Below are positions 26,032 to 34,432 of a stretch of DNA of 64,000 nt, in pieces. Position 1 is the first letter of the stretch; each line of letters opens with the position of its first letter. Source of the stretch: Lutibacter maritimus (lineage in GTDB: Bacteria > Bacteroidota > Bacteroidia > Flavobacteriales > Flavobacteriaceae); assembly GCF_900116115.1 (NCBI RefSeq), contig NZ_FOZP01000004.1, forward strand, positions 294,089 through 358,088. The letters are read 5' to 3'. The notes beneath the pieces were generated by a model that saw nothing but the letters and a program-made list of their open reading frames with translations, was not told the origin of the DNA and did not search any database. The translations under genes were made by a program, and so were the position numbers.

Positions 26032-27276
26032 ATGAGTAAAAAAGTTGTTGTAATTGGTGGCGGAATTATTGGATTATGTTCTGCTTATTTTTTAGCTAAA
26101 GAAGGAAATGAAGTTGTTATTGTTGATAAATCTGACATGTTAGATGGAGCTTCCTACGGAAATGCAGGTATGATTGTTCCAAGCCATATTATTCCTTTAG
26201 CGCAACCTGGAGTTATTCATAAAGGTATAAAATGGATGTTTAATCCAAAAAGTCCATTTTATATTAAACCAAGCGCTAATTCAGAATTGGTTAAATGGCT
26301 TTATAATTTCTATAAAAATTCAAATCAAACGCATGTAAACAATTCAATAAATCATCTAAAAAACATTTCATTTCTAAGTAAAGAATTGTATCAAGGTTTT
26401 GCAAATGAAAACAATTCTTTTCAATATGATGAAAAAGGTTTGTTAATGTTATTTCAAAATGAAAGAATTGCCGAAGAAGAAATTAAAGTTGCAGAAATTT
26501 CAAAAAAATTAGGCATTCATGTTGATTTTTTAGATAAAAATGGCATTAAAAACTTAGAAAAATCAACAACAATCAACGCAATTGGGGCTGTACATTATAA
26601 ATCTGATGCACATTTATCACCCAATCTTTTTATAAGTTTTTTGAAAAAAGAACTCTTAAAAATGAATGTTCAATTATTAACAAATACTGAAATATTAAAT
26701 TTTAAATTCGCTAATAATACTATAAAAGAAATCATCACTAACAATGGCATTATAAAAGCCGATTCATTTATTGTTTCCGCAGGTTCTTGGAGTGCTAAAA
26801 TATTAAAAAAATTAGATATAAAACTGTTACTATTACCGGGAAAAGGCTACAGTTTTAATGTGCCAAAACAAGCCGAATCACCTTCTATTCCGTCAATTTT
26901 ATGCGAAGGGAAAGTTGCAGTTACACCATTTAACACAAACATACGCTTTGGTGGAACTTTAGAAATCACCAACACTGATGACACTAAAATTAATTTTAAA
27001 AGATTGAATGGAATTGTTGAACATATCAATAGTTTTTACCCAAATTTAAAAATTGAAAATCCTAAACAAGAAAATGTTTGGCTTGGTTTTAGACCTTGCA
27101 CTCCAACAGGACTTCCAATTATTGAAAGATCTAATAAATTTAATAATTTAGTTATTGCAACAGGCCATGCAATGATGGGTTTAAGTTTGGCTCCCGCAAC
27201 GGGTAAATTAGTAAGTGAAATAGTTTCAAATAAAAAAACTACCATTGATATTTTGGCTTTTAAAACAAGTAATTAA
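26032..27276 (+). CDS. FAD-dependent D-amino acid (cis-4-hydroxy-D-proline) oxidoreductase
   Basis: A 414-residue DadA-like flavoprotein. The dinucleotide-binding motif VVVIGGGIIGLCSAYFLAKEG is at 4-24, GASYGNAGMI near 40-49, and a C-terminal GFRPCTPTGLPIIERS and TGHAMMGLSLAPATGKLVSE close the FAD site. It would oxidise cis-4-hydroxy-D-proline to 1-pyrroline-4-hydroxy-2-carboxylate, donating electrons to the respiratory chain or oxygen. It is the last gene of the catabolic run, followed after 20 nt by a MarR regulator. Confidence 0.88.
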   Translation: MSKKVVVIGGGIIGLCSAYFLAKEGNEVVIVDKSDMLDGASYGNAGMIVPSHIIPLAQPGVIHKGIKWMFNPKSPFYIKPSANSELVKWLYNFYKNSNQTHVNNSINHLKNISFLSKELYQGFANENNSFQYDEKGLLMLFQNERIAEEEIKVAEISKKLGIHVDFLDKNGIKNLEKSTTINAIGAVHYKSDAHLSPNLFISFLKKELLKMNVQLLTNTEILNFKFANNTIKEIITNNGIIKADSFIVSAGSWSAKILKKLDIKLLLLPGKGYSFNVPKQAESPSIPSILCEGKVAVTPFNTNIRFGGTLEITNTDDTKINFKRLNGIVEHINSFYPNLKIENPKQENVWLGFRPCTPTGLPIIERSNKFNNLVIATGHAMMGLSLAPATGKLVSEIVSNKKTTIDILAFKTSN

Positions 27277-27296
27277 TTTTTATGTAATTTTGACAC

Positions 27297-27773
27297 ATGA
27301 CTTTTAGTGATATTTTAATAAAATTACGCAAAATTGTTCGATCAATAAATTTAGAAAGTAAACGAGTTGAAAAAGAACAAGGAGTTAGCATTCCTCAATT
27401 ATTATGTTTACAATTTTTAGCAGAGCAAAAAGATTATAGGACAAATGCTGCAAAACTTAAAACGTTTTTAAATTTAAACGCTAGTACTATTTCTGGAATT
27501 TTAAGACGTTTAGAAAAAAAAGGATTAGTTGCAAAACTACCTAAAACATTGGACAAAAGAGTTACGCTCATTTCTTTAACTGCAAACGGAATGGAGTTAC
27601 TACAGTCTGCCCCTATTACTTTTCAACAAAAATTAAGTGAAAAATTACAAGCACTACCACCAGAAAAATTACAAATAATTACTGAAGGAATTGATTTGTT
27701 AACAAAACTAATGGAAGTTGAAGAAATTGATGCTTCACCAATTATTACAGCCGAAGAATTTGAATCAGAATAA
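27297..27773 (+). CDS. MarR family transcriptional regulator
   Basis: A 158-residue winged-helix regulator. The core is VSIPQLLCLQFLAEQ near 30-44, a recognition helix in LNLNASTISGILRRLEKKGLVAKL near 64-87, and the wing DKRVTLISLTANG near 91-103. It ends with an acidic tail. It lies between the hydroxyproline operon and the ornithine-type operon. The two perfect palindromes at 27825 and 27940 are the right size for a MarR dimer, so it probably controls the downstream operon. A TAATTTTG at 27285-27292 is so close to the ATG that a transcript from it would be almost leaderless. Confidence 0.88.
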   Translation: MTFSDILIKLRKIVRSINLESKRVEKEQGVSIPQLLCLQFLAEQKDYRTNAAKLKTFLNLNASTISGILRRLEKKGLVAKLPKTLDKRVTLISLTANGMELLQSAPITFQQKLSEKLQALPPEKLQIITEGIDLLTKLMEVEEIDASPIITAEEFESE

Positions 27774-27824
27774 CTTCAAAATAACTTTTTAAATCATTCA
27801 ATTTTATTTTTCATAATTCAATAT

Positions 27825-27838
27825 GTTTCTGCAGAAAC
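27825..27838. promoter_or_regulatory. Palindromic operator-like site 1
   Basis: GTTTCTGCAGAAAC is a perfect 14-bp palindrome, 115 bp upstream of a second one that differs only in the two central bases (GTTTCTATAGAAAC). Two near-identical palindromes in a 220-bp intergenic region next to a MarR gene suggest a paired operator. Confidence 0.6.
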
Positions 27839-27937
27839 TAATTAAATATATTGAATTAAATAGCTATTAAACATATAAATTTATAAATAAATACGTATTT
27901 ATGAGTTTTATCTATAATTTATTAAACACTGCATTAA

Positions 27938-27968
27938 TTGTTTCTATAGAAACTATTTCGTATTTTAG
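27938..27968 (+). promoter_or_regulatory. Promoter of the bS21-ornithine operon with palindromic operator 2
   Basis: TTG (27938-27940) and TATTTTAG (27961-27968, one mismatch to TAnnTTTG) are 20 nt apart. The perfect palindrome GTTTCTATAGAAAC (27940-27953) fills the spacer between them, where a bound repressor would exclude RNA polymerase. A start near 27975 leaves a leader of about 23 nt before the bS21-like gene. Confidence 0.55.
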
Positions 27969-27997
27969 CAAAAAACATACTAATTTAAAATACATAG

Positions 27998-28192
27998 ATG
28001 CTAATAATACAAGTAAAAGATGGTGAAAATATTGAAAGAGCTTTAAAACGCTATAAAAGAAAAACCAGAAATACAAAACTTTTAAATCAATTAAAAGATA
28101 ATAAACACTACACTAAAAAATCTATTAAAAAAAGAAAGCTAATAGACAAAGCTTCTTATAAACAATTTTTACAAGATCAGGAAAATAAATAA
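27998..28192 (+). CDS. Divergent ribosomal protein bS21 paralogue
   Basis: A 64-residue basic protein that begins MLIIQVKDGENIERALKRYK, the signature of bS21, and keeps KKSIKKR and KASYKQ later. From memory of flavobacterial RpsU it departs in the middle (NTKLLNQLKDNKHY in place of a VRQLRxRxxF-type segment) and in the tail, so it is probably a second copy and not the housekeeping gene. In Bacteroidota bS21 helps to hide the anti-Shine-Dalgarno end of 16S rRNA. I see no Shine-Dalgarno sequence in front of this gene. It is the first gene of an eleven-gene operon, one base before the GNAT gene. An effect on translation of the operon or of other mRNAs is an inference. Confidence 0.85.
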   Translation: MLIIQVKDGENIERALKRYKRKTRNTKLLNQLKDNKHYTKKSIKKRKLIDKASYKQFLQDQENK

Positions 28193-28193
28193 A

Positions 28194-28643
28194 ATGAATA
28201 ATTTTAAAGTATTTAATACTATAAACAAACCTCAAAAACAAGAAAAAGAAGAAATTGTAAACTTTTTATATCAACACTTAGATGAATATGGCGACACAAA
28301 AAGCGACATTTTAAAATGTTTAGACTTTGCTGTTCAAGATTCTGAAAATGCTTTAGGAGGTTTTGCTCTAATTTTAGAAGAAAACCAAGAAATTTTAGGC
28401 ATAACTATTATAAACAAAACTGGAATGAAAGGTTATATTCCAGAGAACATTCTTGTTTACATTGCCGTACATAATAAAGCCAGAGGAAAAGGTGTTGGAA
28501 AAAGACTAATGAATAAAGCTATTGAATTAGCTGATGGCGATATTGCTTTACATGTAGAGCCAAACAATCCTGCAAAAAAATTATATGAAAAATTAGGTTT
28601 TGAGAACAAATACCTAGAAATGCGACTTAAAAAACAACACTAA
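28194..28643 (+). CDS. GNAT family N-acetyltransferase, possible N-acetylglutamate synthase
   Basis: A 149-residue GNAT protein. The acetyl-CoA motif is VYIAVHNKARGKGVGKRLM near 86-104 (RGKGVG), and the C-terminal NPAKKLYEKLGFENKYLEM is typical. The operon contains argB, C, D and J but no classical argA, so this could supply N-acetylglutamate; ArgJ can regenerate it once the cycle is primed. Acetylation of another amine, for example ornithine, is equally possible. It starts one base after the bS21-like stop, implying coupled translation. Confidence 0.8.
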   Translation: MNNFKVFNTINKPQKQEKEEIVNFLYQHLDEYGDTKSDILKCLDFAVQDSENALGGFALILEENQEILGITIINKTGMKGYIPENILVYIAVHNKARGKGVGKRLMNKAIELADGDIALHVEPNNPAKKLYEKLGFENKYLEMRLKKQH

Positions 28644-28648
28644 AAAGT

Positions 28649-30052
28649 ATGGCTTTTTTAGACATCATTGTTTTTGCTGTATATATGATTACAGTATTAG
28701 GAATAGGATTTTATTTCTTTAAAAAAAATAAAACTGTAACCGACTATTATATTGGTGGTGGCGAAATGAAAAGCTTGCACGTAGGGTTATCTGTTGTAGC
28801 AACTGATGTTGGTGGCGGGTTTTCAATTGGTTTAGGTGGATTAGGATTTATGATGGGTTTATCTGGATCCTGGATGCTATTTACAGGACTTATTGGGGCT
28901 TGGTTAAGCGCTGTTTTTTTAATTCCAAAAGTGGTAAAACAAGGTAATTTACTTGGTTTTTTAACATTTCCCGAATTTTTAAAACACAGTTATGGAAGAA
29001 CGGTTGCTATGGCAGCTGGTATTATTTCATTTATTGGATATTTAGGTTTTACATCCTCTCAATTTTTAGCAGGTGCAAAATTAGCCGTTGGTACATTTCC
29101 ATCACTTGATTTGAATCAAGCTTTGTTAATAATGGGTGGTATTGCACTTGTTTATACTGCATTTGGAGGTATGAAAGCAGTAATTTATACAGATACTTTT
29201 CAATGGATAATTTTAATGGCAGGCTTAATATTTGTTGGAATTCCATTTGCATACAGTTATTTAGGAGGTTATAAAGCTATCGTTGAAACACTTCCTCAAA
29301 AATATTTTTCATTACAAAATGTTTCATGGATTCAAATAGTAAACTGGTTTGTAATTATAGTTCCTATTTGGTTTGTTGGAATGACACTTTACCAAAGAAT
29401 ATACGCTTGTAAAGATGAAAAAACCGCAAAAAAAGCTTGGTTTATTGCAGGTATTTTTGAATATCCAATTATGGCATTTATGGGAGTAATTTTAGGATTA
29501 TTTTCAAGAGTTGCAGCTGCAAAAGGAGTTTTTATTTCTGATGGATTTGAAACGGAATTAGGGATGGATCCTGAAATGGGAATGCCCTTGCTTTTAAAAC
29601 ATGTATTACCTATAGGACTTATGGGATTAATGTTATCGGCATATTTTTCAGCAATAATGTCTACAGCAGATAGCTGTTTGTTGGCAGCATCAGGTAATTT
29701 TGTAACAGATATTTTAGGCATTAAACATCTTAATAAAAAGAATATAACAATTTCACAAATTATCACTTTTATAGTTGGAGGAGTTGCAATAATTATTGCA
29801 ACTACCATGAAAAGTGTATTAGAATTAATGTTATTATCATATTCATTTATGGTTTCAGGGCTTTTAATTCCAGTTTTAGGAATATTAATATCTAAAAAAT
29901 CAAAGCCAAAAGCAGCTTTATCTTCAATGATTGTAGGAGGATCTTCTACATTAATTTTAACATTCATTGGAGTGGAAATTCCATATGGTTTTGACCCGAT
30001 ATTAATAGGAATTTCATTGTCTTTATTAACATATTTAGTCGTAAAAAAATAA
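28649..30052 (+). CDS. Sodium:solute symporter (SSS family)
   Basis: A 467-residue polytopic inner membrane protein with about 13 hydrophobic helices. The N-terminal YYIGGGEMKSLHVGLSVVATDVGGGFSIGLGG (about 32-63) and SAYFSAIMSTADSCLLAASGNFVTD (about 330-354) are SSS signatures, the latter contributing to the sodium site. The substrate is unknown. Position between a GNAT and an amidohydrolase in an ornithine-type operon suggests uptake or re-uptake of an amino acid or N-acyl amino acid, and hydroxyproline or proline uptake for the upstream operon is an alternative. Confidence 0.88.
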   Translation: MAFLDIIVFAVYMITVLGIGFYFFKKNKTVTDYYIGGGEMKSLHVGLSVVATDVGGGFSIGLGGLGFMMGLSGSWMLFTGLIGAWLSAVFLIPKVVKQGNLLGFLTFPEFLKHSYGRTVAMAAGIISFIGYLGFTSSQFLAGAKLAVGTFPSLDLNQALLIMGGIALVYTAFGGMKAVIYTDTFQWIILMAGLIFVGIPFAYSYLGGYKAIVETLPQKYFSLQNVSWIQIVNWFVIIVPIWFVGMTLYQRIYACKDEKTAKKAWFIAGIFEYPIMAFMGVILGLFSRVAAAKGVFISDGFETELGMDPEMGMPLLLKHVLPIGLMGLMLSAYFSAIMSTADSCLLAASGNFVTDILGIKHLNKKNITISQIITFIVGGVAIIIATTMKSVLELMLLSYSFMVSGLLIPVLGILISKKSKPKAALSSMIVGGSSTLILTFIGVEIPYGFDPILIGISLSLLTYLVVKK

Positions 30053-30069
30053 GCGACAACAAAATTATC

Positions 30070-31224
30070 ATGGAAAAAATAGTGACTATTGAGGAACTAA
30101 ATTATTTAACAAATTTTAGAAAAAAATTACATCAATCTCCTGAACTATCCGGTTTTGAAAAACAAACAGTGCAAGCCGTTGTTGATGAATTAAAATTATG
30201 CAATCCAACAACTATTATAACCGAACTTGGAGGGCATGGAGTTGCTGCTGTTTTTAAAGGCAATTTAAAGGGAAAAACGGTACTTTTTAGAGCAGAATTA
30301 GATGCCTTACCAATTCAAGAAGAAAATACTTTTAATCATAAATCTAAATATTCTGGAATTTCACATAAATGTGGGCACGATGGTCATACTACAATATTAA
30401 TAGGTTTAGCCAGAACGTTAAAAAACAATCCACTTTTAAAAGGTGAAATTATTTTATTATTTCAACCAGCAGAAGAAAATGGAGCTGGTGCAAAAGCAGT
30501 TTTAGAAGATGAAAAATTTAAATCGCTTCAACCCGATTTTGTTTTTGCATTACACAATGTACCAGATTATGATAATGGCACAATTATAATAAAAAACAAT
30601 TCATTTACACCATCTGTTACAAGTTTAAAAATTACTTTAAAAGGAAAAACGGCTCATGCTGCAGAACCAGAAAACGGTATCAATCCAGATTTAGCTTTGC
30701 AAGAGTTAATTTTTGCTATTAAATCTATGGGAGATAATAATTTAGAAAGTGAAACATTTTCAGTAATTACAACGGTATATGCTACATTAGGTTCTAAAGA
30801 TTATGGTATTTCAGCAGATTATGCTGAACTGCATTTTACAATTCGATGCTGGACAGCTAATCAATTAAATGATTTAAAAAAAATAATTTCTGCTAAAATA
30901 AAAAGTATCAGTGAAAAACATCAGCTTAAACATACGTTAGAGTGGATTTTTGAATTTGATTCAAATAAAAATAATGATGAAGCTGTTGCATCTATATTAA
31001 AAGCCGCAGAATCTAACTCATTTAAAGTTATAAAAAAACAAACACCTTTTAAATGGGGTGAGGATTTTGGCACATTTACCCAACAATATAAAGGCGCCAT
31101 GTTTGCACTGGGTTCAGGAAAACAAACACCAGCATTGCATAACCCTGACTATGATTTTCCTGACGAAATAACACCTTATGGAATACAAATGTTTAACACA
31201 ATAATTAAATTAATGTATGTATAA
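30070..31224 (+). CDS. M20D family amidohydrolase (N-acyl-amino-acid deacylase)
   Basis: A 384-residue metalloamidohydrolase of subfamily M20D. Metal ligands are Cys101 and His103 (SHKCGHDGHTT), Glu135/136 (FQPAEENGAG), His162 (FALHNVP) and a C-terminal ALHNPDYDFPDE. Such enzymes remove acyl groups from N-acyl amino acids. Here N-acetylornithine, N-acetyl-diaminopimelate-like compounds or a transported N-acyl amino acid are candidates. With ArgJ present, a deacetylase is not needed for ornithine synthesis, which suggests another substrate. Its last 8 nt overlap the next gene. Confidence 0.87.
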   Translation: MEKIVTIEELNYLTNFRKKLHQSPELSGFEKQTVQAVVDELKLCNPTTIITELGGHGVAAVFKGNLKGKTVLFRAELDALPIQEENTFNHKSKYSGISHKCGHDGHTTILIGLARTLKNNPLLKGEIILLFQPAEENGAGAKAVLEDEKFKSLQPDFVFALHNVPDYDNGTIIIKNNSFTPSVTSLKITLKGKTAHAAEPENGINPDLALQELIFAIKSMGDNNLESETFSVITTVYATLGSKDYGISADYAELHFTIRCWTANQLNDLKKIISAKIKSISEKHQLKHTLEWIFEFDSNKNNDEAVASILKAAESNSFKVIKKQTPFKWGEDFGTFTQQYKGAMFALGSGKQTPALHNPDYDFPDEITPYGIQMFNTIIKLMYV

Positions 31225-32365
31225 TTCTGTTATTCAAATAAATAAATCAGCATTAAAAAACAATATAGATTTTATAAAATCATTAATTGATAAATCTGTA
31301 ACCTTATCATCAGTTGTAAAAGGCAATGCATATGGTCATAGTATTTTAAAAATGATTCCTTTATTACAAAAATTAGAAGTAAATCACTTTTCTGTATATA
31401 GTTCTTTTGAAGCAAAACAAGTATTTAAAGTTGCAAAAAACAATTTTACAATACTAATTATGGGAGATATCAATAATACTGATGAAGATTGGATAATTGA
31501 CAACGCTATAGAGTTCTTTGTTTTTAATATTAGCAGATTAAATCAAATGCTGTCAAAAGCAAAACAAAAAAAGAAAACTATAATTATTCATATTGAGATT
31601 GAAACTGGAATGAACCGAACTGGATTTAATGAAGAAGATTGGATTCAGATTATTCAGTTAGTAAATGCAAATAAAAACTTTATTAAAGTAAAAGGCTTGT
31701 GCACACATTTTGCCGGTGCGGAAAGTTTAAATAACTATGTTAGAGTTAAACAGCAACAAAAAAAATTTAAAAAGGCAATTAAGTTTTTTAAAACTCATGA
31801 AATTGTACCACAACAAATTCACTGTTCTTGTAGCGCTGCAGTTTTAGCATTTCCAACTAAAAATTATGATATGGTTAGAGTGGGAATTTTACAATATGGT
31901 TTGTGGCCAAGCAGAGAATCGTTTATTAAATATATATCTAAATTGAATATTAGCACCAATCCATTAAAACCTGTATTAAGTTGGAAATCATATATTATGG
32001 ATATCAAACGTGTACCAAAAGGCGAATTTATTGGCTATGGAAGCTCTTTTTTGGCAGAAAACGAAACTGTTGTTGCATCTGTTCCAATTGGCTATGGTTA
32101 TGGTTACAGCAGAAGTTTAAGTAACTTAGGAAGAGTTATAATTAATAACGTCAGATATAGTGTAATTGGCACTATTAATATGAATATGTTTCTGGTAGAT
32201 ATAACTTCAAGTAATACAATTGCTATAAATGATGAAGTTATTTTAATTGGGTCAAGTACAGATTTAGACATTCCATTATCTTCATTTTGTAATAATACCG
32301 ATCAACTTAATTACGAGGTTTTATCAAGAATTGACAAGGATATTCCACGAACTATTACTTTATAA
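31217..32365 (+). CDS. Alanine racemase-family PLP enzyme
   Basis: A 382-residue fold-type III PLP enzyme. The PLP lysine is Lys35 (VVKGNAYGHS) and the opposite-face catalytic tyrosine is probably Tyr293 in VPIGYGYGYSRSLSN. The usual C-terminal CMDQ segment reads INMNMFLVDI, so the substrate-pocket loop is altered. It may be a second alanine racemase or one with broader or different specificity. Since the operon also encodes an ornithine-racemase-like enzyme, two racemases act in the same pathway. The start overlaps the amidohydrolase by 8 nt. Confidence 0.85.
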   Translation: MYNSVIQINKSALKNNIDFIKSLIDKSVTLSSVVKGNAYGHSILKMIPLLQKLEVNHFSVYSSFEAKQVFKVAKNNFTILIMGDINNTDEDWIIDNAIEFFVFNISRLNQMLSKAKQKKKTIIIHIEIETGMNRTGFNEEDWIQIIQLVNANKNFIKVKGLCTHFAGAESLNNYVRVKQQQKKFKKAIKFFKTHEIVPQQIHCSCSAAVLAFPTKNYDMVRVGILQYGLWPSRESFIKYISKLNISTNPLKPVLSWKSYIMDIKRVPKGEFIGYGSSFLAENETVVASVPIGYGYGYSRSLSNLGRVIINNVRYSVIGTINMNMFLVDITSSNTIAINDEVILIGSSTDLDIPLSSFCNNTDQLNYEVLSRIDKDIPRTITL

Positions 32366-32394
32366 TTATTACACAACAGAGCTAAAAAAGGGAA

Positions 32395-33219
32395 ATGACA
32401 AAAAGAAAATTAATATTATTTAAATATGGCGGAAATGCCATGACAAATCAAAACCTAAAATCAAAGATATTAGAAAATATATGCGCTTTAAAAAATAAAG
32501 GGTTTCAAATTATAATTATCCACGGCGGAGGTCCTTTTATTAAAGAAACTCTTAAAGTTGCCAATATAAAATCCGATTTTATTGATGGGTTACGCAAAAC
32601 TACCCCTGAAGCAATGGAATATGTAGAAATGGCTTTAAAAGGAAAAGTAAACGGAAACCTTGTTTCAATTATAAATAAAATGGGACATAAAGCTGTGGGA
32701 TTATCAGGAAAAGATGGGCAAACTGTATTAGCTAAAAAACACCTACATACACACAAAAAAAACGGTAAAAAAGAACTTGTAGATTTAGGACAAGTTGGCG
32801 ATGTAGAAAGCATTGACACAACTTTAATAGATTTATTATTAGAAAATGATTTTATCCCAGTAATCACTTGTATTGCTTCTGATAAAAGTGGAAATAATTA
32901 TAATATTAACGGTGATATTTTTGCAGGAAATATTGCCGGAGCACTTTCCGCAGAACAGTATATTATTTTAACAGATGTTGATGGATTAATGCTTGATAAG
33001 GATAACCCTACTTCCATTATTCATGAACTTAAAGTAGCCGAAATAAATCATTTAAAAGAAATAAAATGTATTCAAGGAGGAATGATTCCTAAAATTGACT
33101 CTTGTGAAATTGCGCTAGAAAAAGGAGCAAAACTGGCAAGAATTATCAATGGAACTGTTCCTGAGCAGATTTCAGCACTTTTTGAACATCAAAAAATAGG
33201 AACTATTATTTCTGCATAA
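32395..33219 (+). CDS. argB: Acetylglutamate kinase
   Basis: A 274-residue amino acid kinase. Motifs are FKYGGNAM (9-16), IIHGGGPFI (41-49), GLSGKDGQ near 102-109 and NINGDIFAGNIAGALSAE near 165-182, the last typical of acetylglutamate kinases. It phosphorylates the side-chain carboxylate of N-acetylglutamate. LysW-dependent relatives are less likely since no LysW is seen. It is within the operon, 29 nt after the racemase and 16 nt before argD. Confidence 0.9.
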   Translation: MTKRKLILFKYGGNAMTNQNLKSKILENICALKNKGFQIIIIHGGGPFIKETLKVANIKSDFIDGLRKTTPEAMEYVEMALKGKVNGNLVSIINKMGHKAVGLSGKDGQTVLAKKHLHTHKKNGKKELVDLGQVGDVESIDTTLIDLLLENDFIPVITCIASDKSGNNYNINGDIFAGNIAGALSAEQYIILTDVDGLMLDKDNPTSIIHELKVAEINHLKEIKCIQGGMIPKIDSCEIALEKGAKLARIINGTVPEQISALFEHQKIGTIISA

Positions 33220-33235
33220 TTTAAGAACTTAAAAC

Positions 33236-34432
33236 ATGATACAAAAAAATAATAAAACATATAATCAACTTGATCAAAACTATTATTTACAAACTTTTAA
33301 ACGTTATCCAATAACATTTGACTACGGAAAAGGTGCAAATATTTGGGATGTTGAGGGTAATAAATATATAGATATGCTTGCTGGTATTGCTGTTAATAGC
33401 GTTGGTCATTGCCATCCAAAAGTGGTAAAAGCAATTCAAGATCAGGCAGCAAAATTAGTACATATTTCAAATTTTTATTTAAGTGAACCACAAGTAATGC
33501 TCTCAAAAAAACTGGTTGAATTATCAGGTCTGAATCGAGTGTTTTTAACAAATAGTGGAGCAGAATCAGTTGAAGGCGCCATTAAAATAGCACGTAAATA
33601 TGCACATAGTATTGGACGCGGAGGAAATATCATTTCATTTGAAAACTCTTTTCACGGACGTACTTTAGCAACAATTGCTACAGGAAAAAAAGCCTATCAA
33701 AAAGGGTTTGAGCCAATTCCGAAGGGGTTTTTACAAGTGCCTTTTAACAGTATGGAATCTGTAGAAAAAGTGGTTGATAACAATACGGCTGCAATCATTA
33801 TAGAACCAATTCAAGGGGAAGGTGGTATAAATATAGCTAACAAAACCTTTCTTAAAGCATTAAGAACTTTTTGTGATGAAAAACTTATTGTACTAATTTT
33901 TGATGAAATTCAGACTGGTATTGGTAGAACCGGAAAAATGTTTTCCAAAGAACATTTTGGAGTTGAACCAGATATTATGACGTTGGCTAAAGCATTAGGA
34001 AGTGGTGTTCCAATTGGCGCCATTCTTTCAAATGAAAAAGTAAGTTCGGCAATAGAATTTGGTGATCACGGAACCACTTTTGGAGGAAATCCATTAGTAT
34101 GCGCAGCAGCACTGGCAACTATAGACGTTATTGAAACAGAAAGTCTTATGGAGCAGGCTGAAGAAAAAGGCGCTTGGCTAAAATCGGAAATTGCAGCAAT
34201 GAAAAACCCAGCTATTAAAGATATTCGTGGAAAAGGATTGATGATAGGTGTAGAATTTAATTTTGGAACAAAACCTTTGGTATTAAAAATGCTTGAAAAA
34301 GGTGTGTTGGCAAATGCTACTTCCGATACTGTATTACGTTTAGTACCACCTTTAAATATAAGCTATAAAGATTTAGAAAAGGTAATGGAAGTATTAAAAA
34401 AATCATTAAAAGAACTAAAAAACAATGGCTAA
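33236..34432 (+). CDS. argD: Acetylornithine aminotransferase
   Basis: A 398-residue class III PLP aminotransferase. The PLP lysine is Lys252 (TLAKALGSGVPIGA), with FDEIQTGIGRTGKMF preceding and FLTNSGAESVEGAIKIAR near 96-115. N-terminal YYLQTFKRYPITFDYGKGANIWDVEGNKYIDMLAGIAV is typical of ArgD. It converts N-acetylglutamate semialdehyde to N-acetylornithine with glutamate as donor. The last 8 nt overlap argC, indicating coupled translation. Confidence 0.9.
   Translation: MIQKNNKTYNQLDQNYYLQTFKRYPITFDYGKGANIWDVEGNKYIDMLAGIAVNSVGHCHPKVVKAIQDQAAKLVHISNFYLSEPQVMLSKKLVELSGLNRVFLTNSGAESVEGAIKIARKYAHSIGRGGNIISFENSFHGRTLATIATGKKAYQKGFEPIPKGFLQVPFNSMESVEKVVDNNTAAIIIEPIQGEGGINIANKTFLKALRTFCDEKLIVLIFDEIQTGIGRTGKMFSKEHFGVEPDIMTLAKALGSGVPIGAILSNEKVSSAIEFGDHGTTFGGNPLVCAAALATIDVIETESLMEQAEEKGAWLKSEIAAMKNPAIKDIRGKGLMIGVEFNFGTKPLVLKMLEKGVLANATSDTVLRLVPPLNISYKDLEKVMEVLKKSLKELKNNG

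Noticed and set aside
29389..29967. 192-codon minus-strand ORF inside the symporter gene
   Set aside because: Complement of hydrophobic symporter helices; the opposite frame has clear SSS motifs.
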